From the NCBI RefSeq assembly GCF_013364275.1, contig NZ_CP054932.1, forward strand, positions 3,782,001 to 3,846,000: DNA of 64,000 bases. Reading direction: 5' to 3'. The notes beneath the pieces were generated by a model. That model saw nothing but the letters and a program-made list of their open reading frames with translations. It was not told the DNA's origin and did not search any database. Of the stretch, positions 6,595 to 15,100 are shown piece by piece (the first letter of the stretch is position 1; every line of letters starts with the position of its first letter). Made by a program: the position numbers and the translations under genes. This DNA comes from Actinomadura sp. NAK00032. GTDB lineage: Bacteria > Actinomycetota > Actinomycetes > Streptosporangiales > Streptosporangiaceae.

Positions 6595-9261
6595 TCACGT
6601 TGCGGGAGGGGTGAGCCTTGCCGTGCTCGTCGCCGCTCCCAGTCGGGGAGGAGAGGCCTCGGCCATGATCTCGGGCAGCAGGCCGCCGTGACGCAGCCAG
6701 CGCGTTTCGGTGGCGGTCTCGATCTGGCCGTCGGCCACGGCCTCGCGGACGAACCGGCCGTCGCGGAACACCCGGATGGTCACTGTCCCGCCGGGGACCA
6801 GCGCGTCCTCGACCCCGAGGATATCGAGGGTCTCGTCACCTTTGAGGGCGAGGTCGTCGGCGACCCGGAGCGGGAGGACTCCCATGGCCACCAGGTTGGT
6901 GCGATGGATTCGCTCGAAGCCGCGGGCGATGACCGCCCGTGCGCCGAGCAGCCGGGTCACCTTGGCGGCCCAGTCCCGGGCGGACCCCGCTCCGTAACCG
7001 TCACCCGCGACGATGACAAGGGGAACTCCGCGGGCCAGGTAGTGGGTGGCGGCTTCGTGCACGGGCATGATGACGTCGTCGGGCATGAGGCGGGTGACGC
7101 CGCCCTCGACTCCGGGCACCATCAGGTTCCTGAGCCGCGGATTGGCGAATCCGCCGCGGATCATCACATCGTGGTTGAGCCGCCAGGCGCTGAAACCGGC
7201 GAGCGACTCGCGCGGGACCCCGCGTTCCAGCAGCCAGCGTCCTGCCTCGCCGGCCGGGCCTATACGTGAGACGGGCGAGATGTGGTCCGTCGTGACCATG
7301 TCGCCGAGGATCATCAGCGGTCTGGCCTCGCGGATGTCGCCGTCGAGGCCGGGGCGCGCGAGTTCCGCTCCGAGGAAGGGCGGCCTGCGGATGAAGCCGG
7401 GTTCGGGGTCCCAGTCGTAGTCTCGGGTCTTCGGGTGCTCAAGCCGATCCCACTGGTCGGAGGACGCGGGGAACGATGACCTTGCCAGTTTCTGCGCCGT
7501 GCCGGTCGCGGCGTCGAGGGCATGGTCGATGTCGGCCTCCGTCGGCCAGATGTCCCCAAGACTTACCGGCCGTCCGTGGCGGTCCTCGCCGATCGGCTCG
7601 GTCACCAGATCTATCGCGACGGTTCCGCTCAGGGCGAGCGCGACGACCAGCGGTGGCGAGGCGAGATAGGCGAGTGGAACGTGCGGGTGGATCCGCCCTT
7701 CGAAATTGCGGTTGCCGGACAGGACGGCGGCGACCTGGAGGTTCTCGGCGCGGATCGCTTCCTCGACGGTGGGAGGAAGGGGGCCGGAGTTGCCCATGCA
7801 GGTGGTGCAGCCGTGTCCGACCAGGTGAAAGCCCAACTGGTCCAGGGCGTCCTGCAGGCCGGCGGACTCCAGCAGCCGGGAGGCGGCCGGCGATCCGGGG
7901 GCGAACGATGTCTTCGTCCAGGGCGGTACGGACAGGCCGAGGGAGAGCGCGTTGCGCGCCAGCAGCCCCGCGGCGACCAGCGCTCGCGGATTCGAGGTGT
8001 TCGTGCAACTGGTGATCGCGGCGACCACGACGTCGCCGTGCGTTGGCTCGGTACGGCCGTGGCGGGATGCCGGTGCAGCCGGCAGCTCCGCTGAGAGAGG
8101 CAGTTCGGGTAGTGTGCGCCTTTGGTCCGGTCGCTTGGGCCCCGCGATGGTCGGCCGTACCTCGCCGAGATCGACCTCGATGACCGAAGAGAACTCCGGT
8201 TCGGGTGCGTTCGTACTCCACAGCATCTGCTGTGCGCGGAGGAAGGCCTCGACCACGTCCACGTGGTCGTTCGGGCGGCCGGTGGCACGCAAGTAGGCCA
8301 GCGTCTGCGCGTCCGGTGGGAAGAACGCCATCGTCGCGCCGTACTCGGGCGCCATGTTCGCGACAGTGGCACGGTCGGGGACGGTCAGGTGGGCCAGGGC
8401 CGGACCGGTGAACTCTACGATCTTGTGTACGACCCCGTGGGCGCGCAGTATCGACGTCAGGGTGAGCGCCACGTCGGTGGCCAGGACCCCTGGACTCTTC
8501 GTCCCGGTCAGCCGGACGGCCACGACCTCCGGTACCTTCATGACGATCGGCCGGCCAAGGGCGGCGGCGGTCGCCTCGATCCCGCCGACGCCCCACCCGA
8601 ACACGGCCAAGGCGTTGATCATGGTGGTGTGACTGTCGGTGCCCAGCACCGAGTCGAAGCCGGCGATCCGCCGGCCGTCGGCGGCTTCGGTCACGGTGAC
8701 GACGTCCGCCAGCACCTCGAGGTTGAGTTGATGGCAGATGCCCGAGCCCGGTGGCGCGACACGCAGCGTCGGCAGCCGTGTCTGCGCCCAGCGCAGGAAC
8801 CGGTAGCGGTCGCGGTGGCGTTCCATCTCCCGTGCCAGGTTGCGTTCGGCCGCGTCGGGGCGTCCCCAGTAGTCGACCTCGATGGCGTGGTCGACGACCA
8901 GGTCCATCGGGAGCCGGGGCAGGGCGCGGTCGGGGTCCCCGCCCCTCTCCCGCACGGCGTCCGCCAGTGCCGCAAGGTCGGCCAGTACCGGAAGCCCGGA
9001 CGCGTCCTGCATCATGATGCGCCGGGGAAGGAACGGCACGGTGTCCGCTGCGGAGGTCCGGCGCGTCACGGCCTGGACGTGTGCTGCGGTGCCGACATCG
9101 TCGAAGCCCTGCCTCAGCAGGTGCTCGACCAGAACCCGCAGCGAATAGGGGAGCCGCGAGATGGGCCCGGCGCCGGCGGCCTCGGCGGCGGGGAGGCTGA
9201 AATGGTGGACGCCGTCCTGCCCCGCGAGCGGGGTCAGACCGGTGAACGGGACTTCCTGCAT
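6595..9261 (-). CDS. acnA: Aconitate hydratase (AcnA-type)
   Basis: An 888-residue monomeric aconitase that interconverts citrate, cis-aconitate and isocitrate. The three [4Fe-4S] cysteines are visible in SCTNTSNP and GCTTCMGNSG. Substrate and swivel-domain motifs include GTDSHTTMINAL, MAPEYGATMAFFP and YGAGSARDWAAKVTRLLGARAVIARGFERIHRTN (shown here in pieces). A strong GGAGGTG site lies 8 bases before ATG 9261. An ATG at 9297 would add 12 residues and overlap the upstream stop as ATGA, so either could be used. It is the last gene of an IclR/CoA-transferase/citryl-CoA lyase operon, which implies a dedicated catabolic aconitase; the 2-methylisocitrate dehydratase AcnD is the main alternative. 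Confidence 0.85.
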   Translation of the reverse strand: MQEVPFTGLTPLAGQDGVHHFSLPAAEAAGAGPISRLPYSLRVLVEHLLRQGFDDVGTAAHVQAVTRRTSAADTVPFLPRRIMMQDASGLPVLADLAALADAVRERGGDPDRALPRLPMDLVVDHAIEVDYWGRPDAAERNLAREMERHRDRYRFLRWAQTRLPTLRVAPPGSGICHQLNLEVLADVVTVTEAADGRRIAGFDSVLGTDSHTTMINALAVFGWGVGGIEATAAALGRPIVMKVPEVVAVRLTGTKSPGVLATDVALTLTSILRAHGVVHKIVEFTGPALAHLTVPDRATVANMAPEYGATMAFFPPDAQTLAYLRATGRPNDHVDVVEAFLRAQQMLWSTNAPEPEFSSVIEVDLGEVRPTIAGPKRPDQRRTLPELPLSAELPAAPASRHGRTEPTHGDVVVAAITSCTNTSNPRALVAAGLLARNALSLGLSVPPWTKTSFAPGSPAASRLLESAGLQDALDQLGFHLVGHGCTTCMGNSGPLPPTVEEAIRAENLQVAAVLSGNRNFEGRIHPHVPLAYLASPPLVVALALSGTVAIDLVTEPIGEDRHGRPVSLGDIWPTEADIDHALDAATGTAQKLARSSFPASSDQWDRLEHPKTRDYDWDPEPGFIRRPPFLGAELARPGLDGDIREARPLMILGDMVTTDHISPVSRIGPAGEAGRWLLERGVPRESLAGFSAWRLNHDVMIRGGFANPRLRNLMVPGVEGGVTRLMPDDVIMPVHEAATHYLARGVPLVIVAGDGYGAGSARDWAAKVTRLLGARAVIARGFERIHRTNLVAMGVLPLRVADDLALKGDETLDILGVEDALVPGGTVTIRVFRDGRFVREAVADGQIETATETRWLRHGGLLPEIMAEASPPRLGAATSTARLTPPAT

Positions 9262-9293
9262 GGGCGGACCACCTCCGGACGAACCGAGAGAAC

Positions 9294-10133
9294 TCATTGA
9301 CCGGCAGGGACATCGCGCGCCGGGACCCCGCGGTATGCGGGCAGGAGCGGCGGCGGAATGGGACCTTTGATCCGCCGTCCCTGCTTCTTCTCCTCCCACG
9401 CGTGCGCCAGGATGCCGATGCTCCGCGAGAGGACGAACAGGCCCCGGCCCAGTTCCGGTGGGAAGCCCAACTCGCTGTAGATGATCGCCGTGGCGCCATC
9501 GATGTTCATCGGAACCGGCCGGGAGCGTCCGGAGGACAGCCGGCGCTCGATCTCCAAGCCGATGGCGAGGAACGCCCCGTCGACGACACCGTGCCGCGTA
9601 CTCTCCTCGACGGCCGCCATGAGCGGGTCTCGGCGCGGATCGCGCCGATGGAAGCGGTGACCGAAGCCCGGCATGTACCGCCCGGCGGCACGTTGATCGG
9701 CGAGCGTCTCCTCGACCGCCTCCTCGACGGAGATCGCCTCCCTGTCGACGCGCTCGCGAATCGCCGCGAGGACCTCCATGCACTGCTGGCCCGCTCCACC
9801 ATGGACGTCGCCGAGCAGGCCGACCCCTGTCGCGATCGCGCTGTTGAGGCCGACGCCGCAGGTCACCGCCATGCGCGCCGCCGCGATCGAGGGAGCCTGG
9901 GCGCCGTGGTCGACAGCGGCGACCATCGCCCTCTCCAGCAAAGCAGCCTGGCCCCGCGCAGGCAGGTCACCGCGCAGCAACAACCAGATCATGCCGGGAA
10001 CGGAAATCCGCCCTATGAGCTGTTCGATCGGGTACCCGCGGAGCCTGATGACGTCGGGGGCGATGTCGCAGACATCGGTCTCCCACCAGCCGGTGACCGC
10101 TTCCGTGGGGACGTCCGGAGGCTGCGGGGTCAT
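9294..10133 (-). CDS. Citrate synthase-family protein, probable citryl-CoA lyase
   Basis: A 279-residue short member of the citrate synthase superfamily, well below the usual 370-440 residues and close to stand-alone citryl-CoA lyases. All three catalytic residues can be placed: His111 (GDVHGGAG), His159 (GFGHRFHRRDPR) and Asp212 (NIDGATAIIY). Arg237 in LSRSIGILAHAWEE is the usual substrate Arg. A short form beside a CoA-transferase suggests cleavage of citryl-CoA to acetyl-CoA and oxaloacetate rather than citrate synthesis. ATG 10133 overlaps the CoA-transferase stop as ATGA. The direction and exact substrate are inferred from context; a methylcitryl-CoA-like substrate remains possible. Confidence 0.72.
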   Translation of the reverse strand: MTPQPPDVPTEAVTGWWETDVCDIAPDVIRLRGYPIEQLIGRISVPGMIWLLLRGDLPARGQAALLERAMVAAVDHGAQAPSIAAARMAVTCGVGLNSAIATGVGLLGDVHGGAGQQCMEVLAAIRERVDREAISVEEAVEETLADQRAAGRYMPGFGHRFHRRDPRRDPLMAAVEESTRHGVVDGAFLAIGLEIERRLSSGRSRPVPMNIDGATAIIYSELGFPPELGRGLFVLSRSIGILAHAWEEKKQGRRIKGPIPPPLLPAYRGVPARDVPAGQ

Positions 10134-11365
10134 ATCGCTCCCTCGTCGCGCAGCGCGGCGATCTCGGCGGAGGAGAAGCCGATGGCGTCCAGCACCTCGT
10201 CCGTGTGCTCACCGAGCCGCGGCGGGGGACCCGGCGGGGCGAGTGCCTCGCCGTCCACGTGCGTAGGGCTGCCGAGCAGGGTCAGTTCCCTGCCGTCCTG
10301 TGCGGAGACCGGGAGGCGATGGGCGAGGCGCCGGTGCTCGACCTGCGGCGACGCCAACGCCTGGGGAACGGTCAGCACCGGGGCCGCCGGCACTCCGGTC
10401 GACATCAGGATCTCGTCCCACTCCTGCGCGGTCCGCGTGCGCAGCGTCTTCTCCAGTTCCTTGCGCAGCGTGTCCCGGTTGGACTTGCGGTCGTCGCGGG
10501 TCACGAACCGCGGATCGGTCAGCAGGTCCCGCCGGTCGAGGACCGCGCAGAGCGTCTCGAACTGCTGCTGCTGGTTGGCGGCGATGTTGAGCTTGCCGTC
10601 GGCGGTGTCGAAGGCGCCGGACGGGGCCGAGGTCCTGTTCTCGTTCGCCATGGGCACGGGCTCGCGGCCGGTGACCAGGTAGTCCGAGACGACCCAGCCC
10701 ATCGCCGTGAGGGAGGCGTCCAGCATGGAGACGTCCAGAAACGCTCCCCGGTTCGTGCGGTGCCGGCGGACCAGGGCCGCCGCGACCGAGAAGGCCGCCG
10801 CGATGCCGCCGATGCTGTCGCAGACGGGGTAGCCGACACGCAGCGGAGCCGTCTCAGGGGTGCCGGTCACGCTCATGATCCCCGACAGGCCCTGGATCAC
10901 CTGGTCGTAGGCCGGCCGCCGGCGCATCGGTCCACTCGCCCCGAAGCCCGACAACGCGCAGTACACCAACTGCGGGTTGATCTCGCGCAGCCGATCCCAT
11001 CCGAACCCCAGCCGTTCCAGGACACCCGGACGGAAGTTCTCCAGCAGCACGTCGGCCTGAGCGACCAGGCGCGCGAACACCTCGCGGCCGCGCTCTCGCT
11101 TGAGGTTGACGGTCACTGACCGCTTGCCGGCGTTCTGCGCGAGGAACGACACACCGAGGTTCTCGCCGTTGAGCGCGGAGTCGGCCCCGAGTTGGCGGGC
11201 GAGGTCACCCGAGCCCGGCACCTCCAGCTTGATGACGTCGGCGCCCATGAGCACCAGCTGGTATGACGCATACGGACCGGACAGCACGTTGGTCATGTCG
11301 AGAACGCGCACGCCCTCCAGCAACCCGTCGTGCCCGGAAGCCTTGGTGCCGGTTGCCTCACTCAC
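10130..11365 (-). CDS. Class III (CaiB/Frc-type) CoA-transferase
   Basis: A 411-residue family III CoA-transferase, which moves CoA between carboxylic acids by an aspartyl-CoA intermediate. The N-terminal signature is LEGVRVLDMTNVLSGPYASY, and the probable catalytic Asp is Asp154 in PAYDQVIQGLSG. ENFRPGVLERLGFGWDRL and the second-domain HRTNRGAFLDVSMLDA are typical. The start is GTG, forming a GTGA overlap with the IclR gene upstream; the end overlaps the lyase gene. In this operon the likely acceptor is citrate, giving citryl-CoA for the lyase; succinyl-CoA or acetyl-CoA would be the usual donor. Confidence 0.8.
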   Translation of the reverse strand: MSEATGTKASGHDGLLEGVRVLDMTNVLSGPYASYQLVLMGADVIKLEVPGSGDLARQLGADSALNGENLGVSFLAQNAGKRSVTVNLKRERGREVFARLVAQADVLLENFRPGVLERLGFGWDRLREINPQLVYCALSGFGASGPMRRRPAYDQVIQGLSGIMSVTGTPETAPLRVGYPVCDSIGGIAAAFSVAAALVRRHRTNRGAFLDVSMLDASLTAMGWVVSDYLVTGREPVPMANENRTSAPSGAFDTADGKLNIAANQQQQFETLCAVLDRRDLLTDPRFVTRDDRKSNRDTLRKELEKTLRTRTAQEWDEILMSTGVPAAPVLTVPQALASPQVEHRRLAHRLPVSAQDGRELTLLGSPTHVDGEALAPPGPPPRLGEHTDEVLDAIGFSSAEIAALRDEGAI

Positions 11366-12141
11366 AGGAATGCCTCCACATTGCCCAGTCCCACTTCGGT
11401 GATGCGCGCTGCGGCGCGCGTGACCGCGGGTACGTATTCGCTGATCTGCTCGGCGGTGAAGCGGGAGGTCGGGCCGCTCGCCGCCAGGGCCGCCACGATC
11501 CGGCCGTCCTTGGCTCGGATCGGAGCGGCGACGGAGGAGGCTCCGAGCTCGCGTTCGCCGTGCGTCACGGCGTAACCCGTCTCGCGAACGGCGGCCACCT
11601 GTCGTTTGAGGGCCACCGGGTCGAGCAGTTCGCCCCTCGCCTCGAGCTCGTCGAAGAGGTGCGCGGGGGCGTCGGCGAGCAGGATCGTGGCCGACGCCCC
11701 CGCGGCCAAGGTCATCGGAACGCCGACCTCGACGACGCTCCGCACGGTGGCGGTGCCCTCTTCCTGCGCGATGCAGACGCGGCCGGCGTCCTGCCGCGCG
11801 TAGATGTTGACGGTCTCGCCGCAGCGGTCCACCAGCTCACGCATGATGGCGCGAGTCTCGGTGCTCACTTCCCAGATGAGCTGGGACAGCCTCACCCAGC
11901 GCAGGAACCCGGCGCCGAGCCCGTAGGTCATCTCGCCGGTGACGCTGACCAGACCCAGCGATTCGAGTGTCGCCAGCAACCGGATGACGGTGGTCTTGGG
12001 CAGACCGGTCAACTCGACCAGGTCGCGCAGGGTCCTTGTCCGGTGGTGGACATCGAAGAGCTGCAGCAGCTCCACGGCGCGCGCGACGCTGCGTACACCT
12101 TCGCCTCTGGCCGTGTTCGGCCCCTTGTCGTTGTCGCCCAT
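11362..12141 (-). CDS. IclR-family regulator of the tricarboxylate locus
   Basis: A 259-residue IclR regulator. The winged helix at about residues 14-75 reads VARAVELLQLFD, then TLRDLVELTGLPKTTVIRLL and LGLVSVTGEMTYGLGAGFL. The effector domain carries AGASATILLADAP and ETGYAVTHGERELGASSVAAPI. ATG 12141 is chosen because the family match begins there; the frame upstream crosses the operator. It is the first gene of the left operon and faces the tricarballylate dehydrogenase operon, so it can control both arms. In Salmonella the tcu genes use a LysR regulator, so an IclR protein here would be a non-orthologous replacement. Confidence 0.83.
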   Translation of the reverse strand: MGDNDKGPNTARGEGVRSVARAVELLQLFDVHHRTRTLRDLVELTGLPKTTVIRLLATLESLGLVSVTGEMTYGLGAGFLRWVRLSQLIWEVSTETRAIMRELVDRCGETVNIYARQDAGRVCIAQEEGTATVRSVVEVGVPMTLAAGASATILLADAPAHLFDELEARGELLDPVALKRQVAAVRETGYAVTHGERELGASSVAAPIRAKDGRIVAALAASGPTSRFTAEQISEYVPAVTRAAARITEVGLGNVEAFL

Positions 12142-12157
12142 CGCTCCATCCAGTCCG

Positions 12158-12180
12158 TGTAGTGGTTCGAACGTACTACA
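12158..12180. promoter_or_regulatory. Candidate IclR operator in the divergent promoter
   Basis: The sequence contains GTAGT (12159-12163) and ACTAC (12175-12179) around a perfect 8-base palindrome GTTCGAAC (12165-12172). IclR-family proteins such as PcaR and PobR bind GTTCG-type repeats. The site sits 17 bases from the IclR start codon and about 125 bases from the tcuA start, well placed for control of both directions. Confidence 0.5.
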
Positions 12181-12305
12181 GAGTGGGTTGCATCGCCAAA
12201 TAGTCTGTGCTTTCATGCGTGAACGGCATCACAGTCCGCAAGTTGGACCGCTCGATCCAATCCTGATCAGGGCAGGGTGCAACTTCGTCTCAAGGCGGGA
12301 AGACA

Positions 12306-13709
12306 GTGAACGAAGAACAGGCTGACCTGGTCGTCGTCGGATGCGGGGCGGGAGGCTTGGCGGCCGCTGTCCGGTTTCTGGAAACCACATCCGGCGCCAA
12401 GGTCGTGGTGCTGGAACGCGCCGACCGCGAACGCCGCGGCGGGAACACCGCGTGGACGGGTTCCTTCTTCCGGCTGCGGCCGGACGGGGAGCCCGCACCG
12501 GACTTCGAGCAGCGCATGCATGAGCTGAGCGGCGGACGGACCGACAAGCAGATCATCCGAACGCTCGCCGAGCATGCCAGGCCCACCGTCGAATGGCTGA
12601 GAGCCCAAGGCGTGCCCACCATCGCCGGGCCGACGTACTTCCTGACGTCCAAGGGGCCGCGTCTCATGCCCGCCGGAGGCGGCGGCGCCATCGTCGATCG
12701 GCTCTGCGCCCGCGTCACCGAACTCGGAGGCGTCATCGAGTACGGCGCGACCGCCACGGACCTCGTCCAGGACTCCGACGGCACCGTCACCGGCGTGACC
12801 GGGACCTCCGGAACGGGTCCGGCGGCCGGTGAACGCACCTGGCGGGCGGCAACCGTCGTGCTGGCCTGCGGTGGCTTCGAAGGCAGCGAGACGCTGCTAC
12901 GCGAGCACCTCGGCGAAACCGGACCCGACCTTCCCACCATCACTCCCGGTGGCCGCGCCAACCGGGGCGACGGCATCACGATGGGCGTCCGGGCCGGCGC
13001 GGCGACCGACGGCCAGTTCGACCGCTTCCACGGTGAGCCGGTCGATCCCCGCTCGCGCAAGGCGGAGGCGCTCCTGATGGTCTACCCGTACGGGATCCTC
13101 GTCGACCACCGTGGGACCCGCTTCCTCGACGAGGGTGCCGACACTCCGGACAACACTTTCGAGGACGTGGCGTACCGGATCTGGCGCGACGCCGACCAGT
13201 TCGCCTTCCTCATCGCCGACCAGAAACTCATGCGGCAGGACATCGGCAGGGCCGTCCTGACCGACGTCGAGCCGGTGACCGCGCCCACACTCGACGTGCT
13301 CGCGGCCCGCCTCGACATCGATCCCTCGACGCTGCACAAGACCGTGGCCGCCTACAACTCCGCCGCCGTCCCGGGCGAGCTCGACGTCACACGGCTCGAC
13401 GGAGCCGCCACGTCGGGACTGGAACCGCCCAAGTCCAACTGGGCCCGGCCCATCGACGAGCCGCCGTACGTCGCCTGGCCGGTGACCTGCGCCATCACCT
13501 TCACTTTCGGCGGGCTGCGGACCGACGCCGAAGCTCGCGTCCTGACCGCCGGCGGTCTGCCCATTCCGGGGCTGTACGCCGTGGGCGAGGTCGCGGGGAT
13601 CTATCACCACAACTATCCCGGCGCCACTTCCGTCCTGCGGGCCCTGGCCTTCGGCCGTATCGCCGGAGAACACGCCGCGGCCCGAACAGGGGAGCTGGAC
13701 GTCCAGTGA
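12306..13709 (+). CDS. tcuA: FAD-dependent tricarballylate dehydrogenase-like protein
   Basis: A 467-residue flavoprotein of the fumarate reductase/3-ketosteroid dehydrogenase superfamily, equal in length to Salmonella TcuA, which oxidises tricarballylate to cis-aconitate. The FAD-binding motif is VVVGCGAGGLAAAVRFLE (8-25); RGGNTAWTGSFFRL is a second flavin contact; VVLACGGFEGSE and LYAVGEVAGIYHHNYPGATS (near the C-terminus) complete the fold. The start is GTG 12306 and the 3' end overlaps the transporter gene as GTGA. No TcuB-like electron acceptor is encoded nearby, so another quinone or electron-transfer partner is needed. A different dicarboxylate or tricarboxylate substrate is possible. 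Confidence 0.72.
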   Translation: MNEEQADLVVVGCGAGGLAAAVRFLETTSGAKVVVLERADRERRGGNTAWTGSFFRLRPDGEPAPDFEQRMHELSGGRTDKQIIRTLAEHARPTVEWLRAQGVPTIAGPTYFLTSKGPRLMPAGGGGAIVDRLCARVTELGGVIEYGATATDLVQDSDGTVTGVTGTSGTGPAAGERTWRAATVVLACGGFEGSETLLREHLGETGPDLPTITPGGRANRGDGITMGVRAGAATDGQFDRFHGEPVDPRSRKAEALLMVYPYGILVDHRGTRFLDEGADTPDNTFEDVAYRIWRDADQFAFLIADQKLMRQDIGRAVLTDVEPVTAPTLDVLAARLDIDPSTLHKTVAAYNSAAVPGELDVTRLDGAATSGLEPPKSNWARPIDEPPYVAWPVTCAITFTFGGLRTDAEARVLTAGGLPIPGLYAVGEVAGIYHHNYPGATSVLRALAFGRIAGEHAAARTGELDVQ

Positions 13710-15100
13710 TCGCCGAAACCCACCCGTCCCGGCCCGTGGCGACCGCCCGCCGAGCGGCGCTGGCAAGCCTGGTCGGCACGACCATCGAATGGTTCGACTT
13801 CTTCATCTACAGCACCGCGTCCGCGTTGGTGTTCGGCCATCTGTTCTTCCCCCACGCGAACCCGCATGTCGGCAGGCTCGCCTCCTTCGCGACCCTCGCG
13901 GTGGCGTTCGCGGCGCGTCCGATCGGCGCCGCCATATTCGGGCACCTGGGCGACCGCCTGGGCCGCCGCGCGACACTCATCACCACCCTGGGCATCATGG
14001 GCGGGGCGACCGGCCTGATCGGATGCCTGCCAACCTACGACAGCATCGGCATGTGGGCACCGGTCCTGCTCGTCATCCTGCGGCTCCTCCAAGGCATCGC
14101 CGTAGGCGGTGAATGGGGCGGCGCGGTCCTCATGTCGGTCGAGAACGCGCCCGCGGGACGCAGAAGCCTGTACGGCTCGGCGCCGCAGGTGGGCAGCCCC
14201 ATCGGCCTGCTCCTGTCCACCGGCGCGATGTCCGCGGTCGCCACACTCGATGAGTCCAGTCTGATGTCGTGGGGATGGCGGATCCCGTTCCTCACGGGGT
14301 TCCTCCTGCTGCTCATCGGGCTGCTGATCCGGCTCGGCGTCGAAGAGTCGGTGGAGTTCAGCAAGGCCAAGGACGCGGGGGAGACCGCACGAACGCCGCT
14401 GCTGGAGGTCTTTGCCCGCGCATGGAAAGGCCTGCTCACCGGTATCGGCCTGCAGGCTTCCGTGAACGTCGTCTTCTACCTCATCGCGGTCTTCTTCCTC
14501 TCGTACGCGACGAACGCCCTGGGCTATCACCGCGACACCGCGTTGCTCATCGTCAGCTTCGCGGCCGCGGTCGACCTGTTCGCCTTGCCGCTGTTCGCCC
14601 ATCTGTCCGATCGCATCGGCGCCCACCGCATCTTCTTCTCGGGGGCGGCGTTCACACTGGTCGCCGGCTACCCGTTCTTCCAACTGCTCGACACCGGCAA
14701 CCTGGTGGTGGTCACGGCGACGATCACCGTCATGATGATCGGTGCGCACGCCACCACCTATGCGGTGATCTCCAGCATGATCGCCGGACTGTTCGACACG
14801 CAGGTCCGCTACAGCGGTACCGCGCTGAGCAACGCGCTCGGCGGCCTGGTCTTCAGCGCTCCCACTCCGCTGATCGCCGAAGCCGTCGTCGGCGAGGACG
14901 GCACCCGCTGGTGGCCGCTGGTCCTGATGACAGGGGTCGCCACCTTGATATCGCTGCTGTCCCTGCTCGGCCTCCGGAGCCGGCCGCGGCCGGCCGACGC
15001 GGGCAGTGACCCGTGGGCCGCCGACACCGCGAACGATGCCTCACCATCGGCAGGGCACGGATGGCGTCACACCTCAACGCGAAAGGCACAGAGATCATGA
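13706..15100 (+). CDS. tcuC: MHS-family MFS metabolite:H+ symporter
   Basis: A 464-residue transporter with about 12 membrane segments. It shows the metabolite:H+ symporter signatures SLVGTTIEWFDFFIYSTASA, then RPIGAAIFGHLGDRLGRRAT (loop 2-3 motif) and LLQGIAVGGEWGGAVLM. These are shared with citrate, alpha-ketoglutarate and tricarballylate (TcuC) carriers. The GTG start overlaps the dehydrogenase stop and its own TGA overlaps the aldehyde dehydrogenase start (ATGA), so the three right-arm genes are probably translated together. Uptake of the locus substrate is the natural role; specificity cannot be read from sequence alone. Confidence 0.8.
   Translation: MIAETHPSRPVATARRAALASLVGTTIEWFDFFIYSTASALVFGHLFFPHANPHVGRLASFATLAVAFAARPIGAAIFGHLGDRLGRRATLITTLGIMGGATGLIGCLPTYDSIGMWAPVLLVILRLLQGIAVGGEWGGAVLMSVENAPAGRRSLYGSAPQVGSPIGLLLSTGAMSAVATLDESSLMSWGWRIPFLTGFLLLLIGLLIRLGVEESVEFSKAKDAGETARTPLLEVFARAWKGLLTGIGLQASVNVVFYLIAVFFLSYATNALGYHRDTALLIVSFAAAVDLFALPLFAHLSDRIGAHRIFFSGAAFTLVAGYPFFQLLDTGNLVVVTATITVMMIGAHATTYAVISSMIAGLFDTQVRYSGTALSNALGGLVFSAPTPLIAEAVVGEDGTRWWPLVLMTGVATLISLLSLLGLRSRPRPADAGSDPWAADTANDASPSAGHGWRHTSTRKAQRS

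Noticed and set aside
6595..11365. A methylcitrate cycle or propionate-degradation operon
   Set aside because: No 2-methylisocitrate lyase (prpB) or methylcitrate dehydratase (prpD) is present, and the citrate synthase homologue is of the short lyase-like type.
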